From Holothuria scabra (lineage: Eukaryota > Echinodermata > Holothuroidea > Aspidochirotida > Holothuriidae), in assembly GCA_037179385.1 (NCBI GenBank), contig CM074179.1, positions 31,935,903 through 31,999,902 of the forward strand: a DNA stretch of 64,000 nucleotides, read 5' to 3'. The notes below the pieces were generated by a model. The model ran no database searches and was not told the DNA's origin. It worked only from the letters and a program-made list of their open reading frames with translations. Both the position numbers and the translations under genes were made by a program. Position 1 is the first letter of the stretch; each line of letters opens with the position of its first letter. This document shows, piece by piece, positions 23,701 through 38,700 of this stretch.

Positions 23701-26700
23701 CCTATATGTCAACTTTTTCTGTGAGGAGAAAATTGTCCAACTTTATGGAATACTTTTCCTCCCCTGTGGAATAATACCCACCCTTAAAGGAACAACTGTT
23801 TGCCTTATTCTCCTGTGGGATAATTTGCCTGATTCATTGAGAAACTTCTTTTCCACTTTTTCTACAAGAAGAATATTATCCGACCCTAGGGAAAACCCAT
23901 TATGGGAAACAATTAGCCTACTTTTGTGAAAAACTATTTTCCCACTTCTATGCAGGCCTCGATTTTCAGAAAAATTTATGGTTGTCCTTCGAGCAACCAC
24001 TTCAGTATTTTTAGTTGTCCTAAAGAAGATTTGGTTGTCCAAAACATTACAGTACAAAACATTTGTGTTTATGTATAATTGGTCTTGAAGAATAAAAGAG
24101 ATCTGATTTTTGCAGGACAAGAACACTTGTATGATGGAAAAAGTTGAAAGAGTTGATCAGTCATCAGTATAAACTTCTTATCAGATAAAACCAAGCTGCT
24201 TGAATGTAGTTCATTCTGAGAGAAAAATGGTTGTCCATCCGACAACCAACTTTCAACTCTAGGTTGTCCGTATGGAATTTTAGTTGTCCCGGACAATCGG
24301 ACAACCGCGAAAATGGATCCCTGCTATGAGTTTAAATGGTTTTCCAGTTGTCCTATAGAAAAAGAAAGGAGGATTTTACTGTATCAAGAGTTGCTCATGT
24401 CAAAGAGGGAATGAGTATTAACAGTGGAAGATTTAAGCAGACTTCTGGGCACCCTAGAGGACCATAATTTTCAAATACTCAGGGATATGCATATTTGACT
24501 GTGAGTGCCAGGTATTTTGAATCTGAATGCATTATGGGGAGAAGTTTAGGCCTAGGCTATGGGGAGGTGTCCGTACCTCCTCCTGTGACAAAGTTTTGAT
24601 ATTTTTGGGGGCTCAAAACTGTTGTGGATGTTACTGTATGATTGTGAATAGTAGGAATTTTTATAATGGTTTGGGAAACTGAATACAATGCACGGTGTTT
24701 TTTGCCGTTTTGGGATGCATACTGGTTGAAATGTGTGAGTGCCACCCAGTGTGGGCACATCCCTGAATACTGTATTACAAAAACTTGTGTAGAAGGTTGT
24801 CCTGTGGACAACCAAATATTTTTGAGTGCATCAAATGTAATTTCCATGCATTCAAGAATGAAGATGCATGAAGACAAAATCAACCAATCAATGAATTTCA
24901 GTTTTAATCAGCACATGATTTTTCCTTCCAGATATTGTGAGTGACTTATTAAAAGCAAATTTGTTAAATAAAGCCAGCATTTCAGAAAAATCAGCAAGAC
25001 TGTCAGACTTTTTGGGGGGACAACTAGATTTCTACAGTTTTCCTTCAAACAAGAGTTTCATGCTTTTTGAAAGCATGTACACAGATTGATGGTCTATTAC
25101 AATTTTTTCCAGCTTTGTAATTCACTATTTAATGGAAGAAGTGATACAGAGTAACGGAAAAGTTACATATGTCAGTGAAAAACAGAATCACAAACATCTG
25201 GCTTTAGTGAGTATTTAAATCTAGTTTATTCTAATTATCGAGGATTTTAGGAGCCCAGTGTAGATTTCTAATGTAATGGTTTTCTCATCCAGGGGCCACA
25301 GATTAAATTTCTAAGTGGTGGACTGTGGGGGGTATAATCACCAAAGCAGCCCGAAATGTTCCACAATATACTGTAACAGCAATGTTAGATGGCCCAAAAT
25401 GCCTACAGTAGAAAAAATGGGGGCTAAAGCTCCGCCCATCTCCTTGGTGCCTGTCATATGGCTTTCTGGTGGGAAAGGAGGAGGAGTTAACAGGGAGCCT
25501 AGATTTCAAAATGGTGCCTGATTTTCTTCCTTTTGTCAAACTTAATCAAAAGGGTTTAGTTTGGGAGGTTATTTGGGTAATAATTTCATGGAAAATACTT
25601 TTTTTTTTGTTCGGGGAGGGAATACAGTATTTGAGAGCTTGGATACAACATTGTGCCTGATCAAGCATGATGCTAGAAGTGAATAACCAGTCTTAGCAGC
25701 CATCTCAAGCTGGCAACTAATAATCCAGAATCTATCAGAGAACTTTATGTTCAGGTATCTTGAGATCAATAAAGTGAAAGGGGTTTTCCCCCTTTCAAAG
25801 ACTATGTGCTCAGTAGAGTAATAAGGTTGGTTAAAACGGGGTTAACTGCCACAATTACAGAGACTAGCCTCACCCGAGAAAACATTCTCGGGTAACATTG
25901 GCTAAAATTTCCAGTTCATTTCTAGCAGCATGAAGGGAGAGGATGTGCCCACTTGTGTTCCCTTCTACTATCACTAAGGATGTTAGTAAAACTGAAAGTG
26001 CCAAGATTGTTTTTTACCCGTAGATAGCAGTATTACTTACCATAGCGCCATATTTTGATGAAATAGTTATAGCTTATAGCTTGTTAAGCAATAACCCTAT
26101 CACATTGTCTCGTTACTGATTTTATGCGTGGTGTACATTTGCTGTATTTTGATCCCCAAGTTTAATGCTACTGCTCATTACAGTATGAGTGCTGGCCTGA
26201 CTTCATTGCAAGCTTCATTGCAGCCACATTGGTATACATTTTTTAGTTTTCCTGAGTTGCCGTCTCCATCAGTAAATTTTGTGCATGAAAGTTTTCTGCA
26301 AGGTATTTTTTCTCTCTTTACAGCGAAAACCTATCCGTCAGTTGAAGGCAGCATCAGCCCTGGCTCGCATTCTTGTTCTCTGTGACAATGTTCTTAGTCT
26401 GTTGAATATGTTTAATTTGGAGGTAATTTTTATACTTTTTAAGATGTTGTAGTATTCCAAGTTTCATTTTTGTGCCCATCAGTGCTATCACAATGTTTTG
26501 TTTCATTGAAATAATACCTGTTTTAAAGTATTGTAGGATAGAATTCATCATTTACCTGTCATTGTTATTAAAGGGCCAAACCTCTCACCCCAAACTACAA
26601 TTTTGGTACGGGGGTATCAAAATTCTCAATTGGCTCATCTCTTTGATTGACAGCTAATTCAAACAATGCAAAGTACCAAGCTTATATTACACAGCATGAA

Positions 26701-29700
26701 CGATACTGAGAGTGTTTTGATTATATAAATATAGTTTTTCTATACTCACCTTAAAGCAATAAATTGAGATTGTATCTGGATGAGGATGAATTTCAAACAA
26801 TTGTGGGAGGGGCTTAAGTAAGAAGGTTAGGAGAATTGGTACTGTTTGGGATGAGAGAACTGCACCTTTAAGAAGACTGATTCCCTGAAAAGGTTATTAA
26901 CAGCCAGCATTCTATGCAGACCTGTTTGTCTTGGTTCCTTTGCCTTGCACCTGGACACTTCCTTCCAGCATCCTTCCTGTCTTCTTGTCACTTGTTAGTG
27001 ATGTACAGGACAACTTTCTCAGCTCACTTGACCACATTTCCAACTTTACCCTAATTTTATAGGCATGCTCAAGCTCATTTTTGCAGCCTCCTTGTTGATC
27101 AACTAAGATCATGAAATTCATTTGTATTCATATACTTTGGTGTGTACCATCTACTGTACTGACCAATCAGGGATGGCTTTAAGACTCTCTTTGTAGTCTG
27201 CACAAGGAGCTGCAAATTGTGTGAATTGTGCAGCAGATCTCAAAGAAGTCTAATCATATCGTATTAAACTTGAGTATATAGCTGTTTTTAATAATCATTC
27301 TTTTTTTAGCTGGATAGTGATTAAAGTTGAGATTAAAAAAATCATAAATCACATTCAAATAGAACCGAAGTTGTTTTCCTCCGTTATTATTTTGAAGTGC
27401 TACCTATGGTATATCATCTCCGGGGTTTAAAATTATATTTAAACAGTTATTGGAGATTATTAAAGGCTGATAGACCCACTTATTGCTGCCTACAGGCGCT
27501 TAACACAAAGCACTTATCAGATTGGTCTATGGGACAGTAAAGATTAGTTTGGTAATATATTTAGTTGTGATAAATTTACTGATATTGAAACTGGCTGAAA
27601 TAGGGAACATTGAGCAATACAGTCGTAGAATACTGATGATTCCATGCTCCTTAAGGTCAGCTGAAAGAGCTACAGTATTAGAGCTGTTTTGAATCAGCTG
27701 CCCATCTACTCTTGTCTTTCTGTGTCTGTCTGTCTGTGTGCCTGTGTGTTTGTCTATGAGTTGCTCTGTCTTTGTGTGGCTGTCTGTTTGTTTTACAGTC
27801 CATTTGTTTGACAGTTTTCTTAGTCTGTTTACACCTGCATATTAAATGATGTCAAAGTTTTGTTGGAGGTGGGTTTTGATAAAACTTTCAGGTGATGTAT
27901 GATGAATGTTTGACAGATTTGACCGTTGCAAAGTTGGTGTCCAAAGTCATTTGGGTGTTGCCTCTAGATATAAGAAAGAGTACCTTACTGCATATTTTGA
28001 AAGTTGGTTATGATATTCTTTCATCAATGCCACTTTCAGAGAGTGCATAGGTTTTGATTTAAAGGGTCATTTAAAGTGGTGAGTTGGTTCTATGTCTAGA
28101 TCAAGGTATACCAAAAACTCTAAAAATGCCATTGTGCATGATTCTCCACATAAGCAATGGAGTAGGGAAACAAGCCAGTGAGCCACAACTGGAAAAAAAG
28201 CCGGCTTGACTTGAACCAATAGGTTGGAAACTGGGCCATAAAACTCCACTTAACTAACTAGCTAGCTAACAATTTGAATAAATTTCATAATTAAGGGTAA
28301 TTGTGTACAGATTATCAATGCACCCACTGCTTACTGTACATTAATTTTTCTTGTCTGTTTTTCACTTTTAGCCAATACTGAGTGGAGCCAAAGCCAAAGG
28401 GGTAAGTCCATCCTGCAGTTATCTTTCATTTAATTGACTTTCCAAACTATTGTTGATTGGCTAGTTCATTTTGAAAGCCAATGTTTGCAAGTATTTGCTT
28501 TTGAAGCCCAAAGTATTCACAAAAATGCATGGTGGACCCCTAAAACTTGTCAAAACTGTCACTACAAATTTTGTGTGCCTTCTCTGGATGGAGATTTTTT
28601 ATGATCACTATAATTGCCTTATATCCTTTCTCACTGTTGATGAATGCAATGATGATGCAATGTCCATGGCTCTTCTTGAGCTTAGTATTTTGGAGAGGTG
28701 TAGCTATTGCCAGGGTTTATGATTAAGACTGAAATGTTGGATAGTATCTGAGCTGTTTCCTTTGTACTCTCTGTTGGAGCATTTTGAAGACAACATTTGC
28801 CCATGTAAACCATCTATAGTAGTTTGATTATTACATATGTAAGAAGTTACTTTAGGTTTAAATCTTGGTCATTACTATTTGCTTAGTTTAAATGAGATGA
28901 AAAACCTGGGAGATTGGGACACCTCCTGTGGAATTGGTATGTTTGGGTGAGAAATATTGGCAATTTGAGGGTTGTTTAGCTTCATTTCTCTGAGTTTATG
29001 TTTTGTTTCTGTTCTTGTAGTCTAAGAAGTGTTTAAGAAAGCTTTGGACAGAGGTTCATTCTTGAATGAAAATCCCAGACTTAACACCTCAGATTGCCTG
29101 TACAACAGTATTCTACTGTGTGTTATGGATACTGTAGTACTGCAAGCATCATATGTTTTGAAGATCTACATGTCAACCCAAACATTTATCACCAGTGCAG
29201 CTTTAAAAACTTACAAATTAATGTGTGGGTAGTGGCATGAAACCACAACATAGAGACAAATTTTATAGATGGGTAGTCAGATGGTATGGCTGGGTAGGGG
29301 TTGGTTGGTTGCCTCAATATCTAACCTTTTGGCATAGGGTTCTGGGGGAGGGGGGTAATTTTCTATGAGGGGGTAAGAGCATTTTTTTTGGACAAATAAT
29401 GTCACCATTTATCATGTTTTGCCCATATTTTACCTGAATAGATGAACTGCTTTTGCCCAAATCGGGAGGGCGAGTGCTCCCCTGCAGCACGGCCCCTACA
29501 CCAATGCCTCTTGGTGTGATCTATCAGTGCCCACTACCTTTTTGTCAGTTGTCGCACACTGGATTATTTTTCCCTGCTTCATTGCTAATGTGCAGCTACA
29601 GAAATCTTGTTCTTGGTACTCAGCGTAAGCATTTGAGTAGGGAAAACAAGCCAGTGAACCACAACTGGAAAAAAGGCTGTGGCCGGCTCGACATGAACCA

Positions 29701-32700
29701 ATTGGTTGGAATTTGGGCCATAAAATTCCATCGCACTAACTAATTCACTGAAACGGAGATGCATTTATACCAGTACACCAAACACATTGTGTCTTGGTAA
29801 ATTATGTCTTTACGTAGAGACACAGGAACATTAAATGATTTTCCCATTATGAATGCTTTTTTTGCCAGATAACAAGTTTCACTGTCAATGATAACCCTCG
29901 CCATGGTGATGCATTCAGTATTGAGGTGAGTAGTCAGGATATCCTTCTGCAAAGGGCATGTTCTCATTTGATCTTTCCATACCTTAACAGAAGGGTTACC
30001 CTGATTATTGAGTTGAGAAGCATAATTTTAGGTCAAAAGTTCACTGAATGTATAAATTTTTTCTTTTTTTTTTTCATCTGCATTTTTTTTATTTCTTTGT
30101 CAGCGCTACCTACTTTTACAACATTTGATGAATGTTTTTTATTAAAACCACATTTTACTTTGATGTGTTGAAGTGGAACTTTTTCTAATCATTTTGGGAA
30201 TATTAAAAGTATACTACCCCAAATTTTAATTCCAAATCTTCTTTTCTCAAACAATTCCCCATTGACTTAATACTTCTTCTCATACACAGTACATGTCCAG
30301 GTAATTTCAATATAGGGGGGTGCAATTAAACTTTGACCAATTAGAGTAAAAGGGGCCCCATGGGCTATATTTAACACATTTTAAAGCATATTTAAATAGG
30401 CTTGGCAGCCAATAGAAGGAGTGTGTGCTTGTGGTGTCCTCACTTGGATCTGGTACTTCTAGCCCCTTCCAAACCATACAGTATGTGTCTCCTTTATTGC
30501 CATAAAAAGCAAATCATTGACTTTGATCATGGAATTTAGCAAGTTTTTTCTTAAAGCAGCTCGTTGAGTTGAATCATGAATTCAACAATTTTTTCCAAAC
30601 CTGTTAAATTTTCTTCACATACCAATGACAAATGGTCCAACTAAGACAATCTCCATACCCTACTTACAAATAACTGTTTTATAAGTGAGTTCTTAACTGC
30701 TCAATTCGGTTATCAGAAATTTGTGACATACACATTTTCAGATTATGCACAAAGCCGTTACAAGTCAGGGCACCAAGCAATTTTTAAAATTTTAACTTTT
30801 TCCTTACCTATTGGATATGAAACTTGATTAATCATGCTAGTTATAAGCATCTTCATGTGTTGGTACCCTTTAACACTTTCAATAAGTTATTGATATCAAC
30901 ACAATGAGTTATTTTAAGACTGTGTAATCATGAACATACAATGGCCGACTGTAATTGTAATCTGAGCCCTCTCTGTGCATTTGTTGTGAATTGAGCTACT
31001 CTGCTCTGTTTCAGTTCTAATGTTTATCAAAGAACAGTCACAAATGTAGAGTTTTGATAGAGGAGTATGGTAGTTCATTCTGTCTCAAAATTTCTGTCAT
31101 GTTAATGGTCTAGTGTATTTCTTCCATATCATACATACTGTTGATCATACTTTTTCTCCTAACCTCTAAATCTCTTTTTGACCTTTTTTCTTCTCCTTCA
31201 GATTGCTGCCTGTGCCAAAAAGAGAGCTGTTCAGGTTTATGTTGTAACTGAGGATAAGATAACTTTTATCAAAGAGGTAGCCATACCAGAGCTACCAATG
31301 AATCTGGTAAGTCTATAGACATTGACATGTTTTAAGATTGGACAGTAAGACTGTAATTGTGCAGCAATTAATTACAATGAATGCATGTTAACATATAATA
31401 AAACATCCTTGCTGTTAATTGCAACTGGTGTTTTTTGCAAATTAGACCACTACTTCCAAGTCAGTAGCTATTCCACAATTCCCATTACTAGTTTAAAATT
31501 TCAAAAATTTGCTTCTATCCAAACCACTATCTTCATTTTGTTCCCTTAATGTGACATCAAGTTGTAGCAGGATTATCTCTTAAAATTATTCAGGACTTCT
31601 GAAATGTTTTCTAGGTTTGTTTACTCCTGTATAAACAAATCCGAGCAGCAAGTGAAGAATGCCGTTAGTATGGCTCTTCAGCAATGAATGGTCTTAAGTT
31701 TGTTGTCTATAGACAATTATTAATCTTCATATTCAGTGAAGAAATTGAGTTAACCAAGGATTTTTAGTGTGCAACCATCCATGATGGAATGAAGGAAAGA
31801 ATTCAAAAGGTTAAAACTGATGGACTGAAGATATGTCCAACAAAAGACACTCACTTCACAATTTGTCTGTTGTGCACTGTATGTGGAGTTACAAGATCTG
31901 TTTCATGGACTGACTCAAAAGCTTGGCAAATGCTGCAAGTCCTGATACTATTTGAAGTCATAGTTATGGAAATGGCAGCCTAATTGCGATAAATGGCTAA
32001 ACAGTTGCGAAGTTTTACCTTGAAACATTTAGTGATTTGACTACACCATCACAGTCCTATTAATAACCCTTTACATATCCACAGATGCAGATAAACTTGA
32101 ACTAGTCCATCTCTGTTAAGCTTTTGGAAGCAACTCGGCCATTTTCTTTGCAGGCAAATTTGTGATTAATTTTTGTATAAGCAAACTGAAAACTTTCTTC
32201 ATACTACATCAAATTGCACCATTAAATTTTGAGCAAAACAGGTTGCCATGAGAACAGTCATTTCAAACTTTCGCCCTGTCTATTGCAAATATATTAACCT
32301 TTGTTTTCTTTCAGGCAGTAGATGGATTTTGTATGTGTGTTGCCATGGAAACACAATACATCCTTGTGAACTATGAAACAGGAGTAGTGAGGGACTTGTA
32401 CCCAGTATCCTCTCAGGAGAGGATACCCTTTGTCAAACGCATAGGGAAGGTAAAGTTTTAATTTAAATTTGAAAGGATGAAGTGAAAATCATCTATTAAA
32501 ACTTTGTAGAGAGATTTGGACAGAGTCATTAACATTTATTTTAGAATTCAACTTACTCAGCTTGTCTGTTTTACAGTGTAATAACCTTAAATGATTCATT
32601 ACGTTCTACGGGTAATATATCATTTCAAGTACTGGAAGATTCTTGAAAGGGAATGATAAGTTTCAAGCTTCAATTGTCTTTAATAGAAAAATCATTTATC

Positions 32701-35700
32701 ATGTTTCAAATATCAGTCTTCCTCATAAAATGTAAACCAAGGAGTCAAATGCACCACGCTACAAACCAATAATCAAAACAGTTCTGGGAGAAAAAAAGGC
32801 AGCATGCTATCTATTATTACTTTGCGGGTTTTATGGTATGCTTAATGATTTGGGAAATATCACAATTGCATTGTCAGTTCAAATTCTACTTTTTAGTATT
32901 TTGTGTTTCCTTTATTGTTGGAAACTGGGCTGTTAAACTCCATCTAAATAACTAACTAACCTTTATTCAAAGGCCATGTTGACTAAATATTATGTCTGAG
33001 TAGTGTTTTTCCTGACAAATTTTGGGCTTGTTTCCCCCATTCCTCATGTCAATATGCTGATAATTTCTTCCAAATGAAGCCATTTGTCTTTAGCCTTCTA
33101 TAAATCTCAAATTAAGCCTCACTTTAATGAGAGTGAATAAAGTTGTGTTTTAGGGTAACAGGTTGGATGGAGTTTTACAGCCCAGTTTCCAATAAATTGG
33201 TTCAAGTCAAGCCAACCACTGCCATATTTCCAGTTGTGGCTCACTGGCATGCTTGATAAGGTTGTGGGAGCAGATAATATTTCAAGAATATAATTATAAA
33301 AGTATTGAAAATCCTAACTTTAGAGACATGCTGAAAGTGACATTAGGTAATTTTGTCGTGGTAACATAACTTGTTGGTATTAATCATTCAAACATTAGTT
33401 TTCCTCATTCATGCCTCAGATTTTGTTAGCACCAAGATTTTTTCAGACTATATTCTCGTAGTGTTGTCTCCACACTTGTTAAAGGATTCTTTTTTCCTGC
33501 TTCTGGTAGTTGTGATTCCTACTTGTCCCATTTCATTTTCTTTTCAGGAATTTGTCCTTCCAGGACCTGGCATTGGTGTCTTCGTTACATCAGCAGCTAT
33601 ATCAGAGCGCCCTCCCATCAAGTGGGCTGAAGACGTTCAAGGTGTAGGCTTCTCGTACCCTTACATTGTTGGTATGGACTCGGAATTCCTGACTATTCAC
33701 AGGTTAGTCATCGTAACTTGGTATTGAGATTGAATTCAAATAACTTTTTAAACTTTTCCATTTTTTAAATCAGAAAGATCTGAATTGTGCTCTTTGTAAG
33801 AGTTTTTCTTCTCTTGATTTCTATGAAGGAAATTACTAGTACTACTTGTCTGAGAGAGATGCTGCCATCATCATTACGTCAAGCTGTCATACTGTTATAT
33901 AACTAGGGGTGTGATCCTGTAGTGAAATAACTATATATTGAATCACAAAATTTCCAATGGTTTAGCACTATGAAGTACTATTGCTCCTAATAGTATCAGG
34001 ACTTGCTCAGTTTATAGCATTTGACTAGAGTTGAATCATTCCTGGGGCCCATTCCACAAAGAGTTACGCACAATCTTAAGTTTGATTCCCCATACTTAAG
34101 TCAACAGTAAACCAAACTTAAGATTGAGCGTAACTCTTTGTGGAACAGGCCCCTGATCCTGAAACAGCTACTAGGGTTCCACATTCTTAACAGTGTACCA
34201 TACTTTAGTAAACAACTAAACATGCTTCAAACAGTTTTGTGAGATAGTCCATCTGCAATACCAGTATCAGGGGGATAAAACAAAGTATCTGGTTTGAATT
34301 TATGGAAAATGTTGAAATTAAAATTATAGAAGTAAAAGTTGTCACAGTTAAGCTTTGAACATGGAAATCCAGTCACAGTTAATTGTAAGGAGCATTTTAC
34401 TAAATGTTTGATCACATGAGTGATCATTTAGCAATTATTTGCTACATAATCACAGCTCTTTATGTAACTTTTTTCTTCCAATATTTTGAAGTAGAAGATT
34501 GTGGGACAAATTTTTTATGCGTATCATTTTTGCCAGTGTTAGTATAAGTTGGCTTAAAACAATGTGCACCATAATGCTATCCCACAAACCTTTGTTACTG
34601 TTATTTGGAAAAAGGTCTATTCTTTGGTCACCTCCTGCCCAGAATCATTGAGAAATTACCTAGAATAATGATGCCTCTATCTTCAGCATGCTTCATGCTC
34701 TTGCGGATGTATAAAGGATAGTCAGTCTAGGAAAATATTGAATATTCATTTCAATTTAAATTTATCTAGATGGAAGTTGCAAATTCCTATTGTTCAGTGA
34801 AAAGATTGCAAAAAGAGAGTTGTAATGGAGTTTTCAGAGTCACATCCTGAAGTAACAAGAATGCAAAGTTGACCTCAGTCTCTATGATTTGGTCTTGTCA
34901 TGTGAGGTCCTAACTTGTCATTTGAGCAAACTGACCATAGTAGCTCTATAGAGAGAGTTAAAAAGCTTTAGAACCTCAGTCATCAAAGGCAGTTATAGGG
35001 AATTAAACTAATAGCTAGTGTCACTGTCTTGGAATTATTCCTGAGAGAAAACCCTAACTCACAACAATAGTTTGTAGCATGGCAAACCTGCTGTAGGAGT
35101 AAAAGGCAATTGTACTTCTTTTGTTGCCCAACTCTTGGGTCATGTAAGATAAGACAAGAGCATCTAAATATTACTGTAAACTACTCCAGAGGGAAACTGA
35201 ATTCTGCACAGGCGTAAACCAGAATAAACACAATAAAGACATTATAAAATTACAAAAACAATATGTTTATTCCAACAATATTGAAAGGTAAAGGACGAAA
35301 GAATTAAGACAACTTTAAAGTGTAGGACAATATTAACCAAGCAGGCAAGAATATAAAGTGCTTGAAGGTAAGATTATGGAATTGAATACGTTGTCGTTTA
35401 AGAGTAAAGGGGTGTCGATTCATGCCTTGAGATTTAATTATTTCAGGTGTGCTTTAAATCACACTCCTTGGAACATTAAGGAGTATATTAGGTGTGATGT
35501 TTTATCTAACTTTAAAAGATTGATGTGAACTCCAAATCGTCAACTAAGTGTGCAAAAATTCACACCCCTCACAGTAATCTTACTTTCACAGTTCAGATGA
35601 GTGATGGTGTGCGATCACACTTGCACTCCTCAAAATTAAAGACCTGTCGACTAGTGTAAATCTCATTCTCAAACTTCTGGAAAAAACCACATCATTTAAA

Positions 35701-38700
35701 CAGTGCACTATACTAACATTTAGAGCTGTATCCACGGGAGTTCATTACTAATTATTCATTACCTCTTCACAGCATTCTAGATCAAAAGCAGAAACAGACC
35801 ATTCCATTTCAAAATGGGAGTATTATTGGTGACTTTGAGGGGAAAATATTTGTTGCATCCAGCAAAGATGTTTATGGTTTGATACCTCTTCCAGTGGAGA
35901 AACAGGTAGGATATTGCCCACTTTAACTTGAATCACTCTCCTATTTTAAGAAAGGATAAGAAAACTGTCATTAGCTTTAATCTTGCATGTTTAATTTCAA
36001 AATTTTGCTTCAGATTTGTGAAGTAGTCAAGGTTTCTTTTAGCTACAACAGAAATTTTAAATACCCCCATAATTGGAAAGCAAAGAGTTTAATACCTGTT
36101 TGTGGTATAAAATAGGAAAAGTCTGAAATATCTTTGTGAAAGCAATGGATGGGTTCTTGATCACACCACTTTCCAAGTAGGTGTTTGTTGGTCTTCAATT
36201 TATGAATGCAGGAAATTGAATGACACCATTTAAGTTGTGACAGTAGAACGACTTTTTTTGCATTTGAAACTAAATTGTTGTCTGATATTGCTGTAAAACT
36301 TCTTGGCAAAATTGCAAAATAGAAATTGGAAAAGAAATCAAATTTTGGGTGGCATTAATGTAGTGGACTTTGTAGAACACATCTTATTAGATCTCTACTT
36401 AGCAGAGTAGAGTAAAATTGGATTTAAGAAAAAGAAAGTCAGGGAATTAAGATTTTAGGAGCTGTGGTGTTGTTGATTCCTTGCCGTAGGCAGGCAAGGA
36501 ATCTATGCAATGGTGATGTCGTGTGTGTGTGTGTGTGTGTTTGTGACACTTGCTTGTAAACACGATATCTTAAGATAGGAATGTCCGACACTTTTCATAT
36601 TTGGTATATAGATTTATCATGTTGAGAGGAAGAACCCTGTTGTTTTTGGTAGAGGTCAAAGGTCATTTGAGGTCACCAGCAGTAAAATTGCGACAATTTC
36701 AAAAATAGCTTGTAAACACAATTTCTTCAGATAGGAGTGACCAACAATTTTCATACTTAGTATATAGATTTGTCGTGTTGAGAGGAAGAACCCTATTGTT
36801 TTTGGTAGAGGTCAAAGGTCATTTGAGGTCACCAGCGGTAAAATTGCGAAAACACTGAAAATGGCTTGGAAACATGATATCTTCAGTTAGGAGAGATCAA
36901 CACTCTTCATATGTGGTATATAGATTTTTCATGTTGAGAGAGAGAAGCCTATTGTTTTTGGTAGAGGTCAAAGGTCATTTGAGGTCAATAGCAGTAAAAT
37001 TGCGAAAACTTCGAAAATGGCTTGTTAACACGATATCTTCAGATAGGAGTAACCGACACTTTTCATACTTGGTATATAGATTTGTCATGTTGAGAAGAAG
37101 AACCCTATTGTTTTTGGTAGAGGTCAAAGGTCATTTGAGGTCACCAGAGGTAAAATTGCGAAACACCGAAAATGGCTTGTAAACACAATATTTTCAGATA
37201 GGATTGCCCGACAACTTTCATACTTGGTATATAGATTTGTCATGTTGAGAGGAAGAAGCCTACTGTTTTTGGTAGAGGTCAAAGGTCATTTGAGGTCATC
37301 AGCGGTAAAATTGCGAAAACACTGAAAATGGCTTGTAAACACGACATCTTCAAAAAGGAGTGACAGATACTCTTTATATTTGGTATATAGATTTGTCGTG
37401 TTGAGAGAAAGAAGCCTATTGCTTTTGGTAGCATTCAAAGTTCATTTGAGGTCACCAGCGGTTAAATTGGGAAAATCCCGAAAATGGCTTTTAAACATGA
37501 TTTCTTCAGATAGGAGTGACTGACACTTCTCATGCTTGGTATATAGGTTTGTCATGTTGAGAGGAAGAAGTCTATTGTTTTTGGCTGAGGTCAAAGGTCA
37601 TTTGAGGTCATCAGCGGTAAAAATGTGAAAACACCGAAAATGGCTTGTAAACATGATATCTTCAGATAGGATTGCCCGACAATTTTCATACTTGGTGTAT
37701 AGATTTTTCATGTTGAGAGAAAGGAGCCTATTGCTTTTGGTAGAGGTCAAAGGTCATTTGAGGTCACCAGCGGTAAAATTGCCAAAACTTCGAAAATGGC
37801 TTGTTAACACAATATCTCCAGGTAAGAGTAACAGATGCTTTTCATATTTGGTATATAGATTTGTCATGTTGAGAGAAAGAAGCCTATTGTTTTTGGTAGA
37901 GGTCAAAGGTCATTTGAGGTCACCAGGGGTAAAATTGCAAAAATTCTGTGCCTAAAATGTAAAGAAAAATCTATCAAGCACTGTCAATTTGAAAGCAGGT
38001 AAGGTATTTGATGGCAAGGAATCACTAAGCCTTTTGGCTTTCTGGTTACTTAGGTGGAGTTGTATGGCCCAGTTTCCAACCTATTGGTTCAAGTCTAGCC
38101 GACCACAGCCTTTTTTCCAGTTGTGGCTCACTGGCTTGTTTTCCCTACTCTGTTGCTTATGTGGAGCATCATGCAGAACGGCAGTAGGTTCCATTTTTTG
38201 AGTCTGTGGTATATGACTCAACCTGGGAATCGCACCCAGGCCTCCCGCATGAGAGGGGAATGCTCTACCGTTAGACCAAACATGCAGTCTGTAGCTGTGG
38301 TGTAAAACTTTTTAAATAAAGTTTCATGTTATTTTATTAGCTTCAGAGACATTAAGTTGAATATATTGTTTAATGTTTTATAATCACATCTGTCAGGCTT
38401 GACAACTGAAATGTTTTCCAGCATGTTTTGGCATCTGAACAAATTAATTTGTGTCTTTCTCTCTCTCAGGTCCAGGCCTTGCTAGCTGACAAACAGGTGG
38501 AAGAAGCTTTAACACTGGCCAAGAATTTTAAACAGGGAGGCCTGGCAAAAGACAAATTTCAAAAGGTGACTAAACTTTATTTATGAAAGTCTTATGAATA
38601 CATCATGAAGAAGATAGAAGTTAGAATTTTGAAAATTTTAATATTTTATTTTACATTTTAAATTTTTTGAACTTACCATGATGTATTTTTATTCTAAAAT

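Noticed and set aside
24915..24950. Possible alternative exon 3 after ttccttccag at 24931
   Set aside because: Joining to exon 2 gives an immediate stop; the exon at 25113 fits phase and family.
25250..25530. Possible transposon in intron 3 (GCTCCGCCC patch, purine-rich)
   Set aside because: No inverted ends, target duplication or second copy seen in the window.
31789..31983. 64-codon open frame in intron 7
   Set aside because: No homology or splice context; length is expected by chance.
33371..33727. 118-codon open frame as a separate gene
   Set aside because: It is exon 9 with read-through into both introns; splice sites and homology limit the coding part to 33548-33702.
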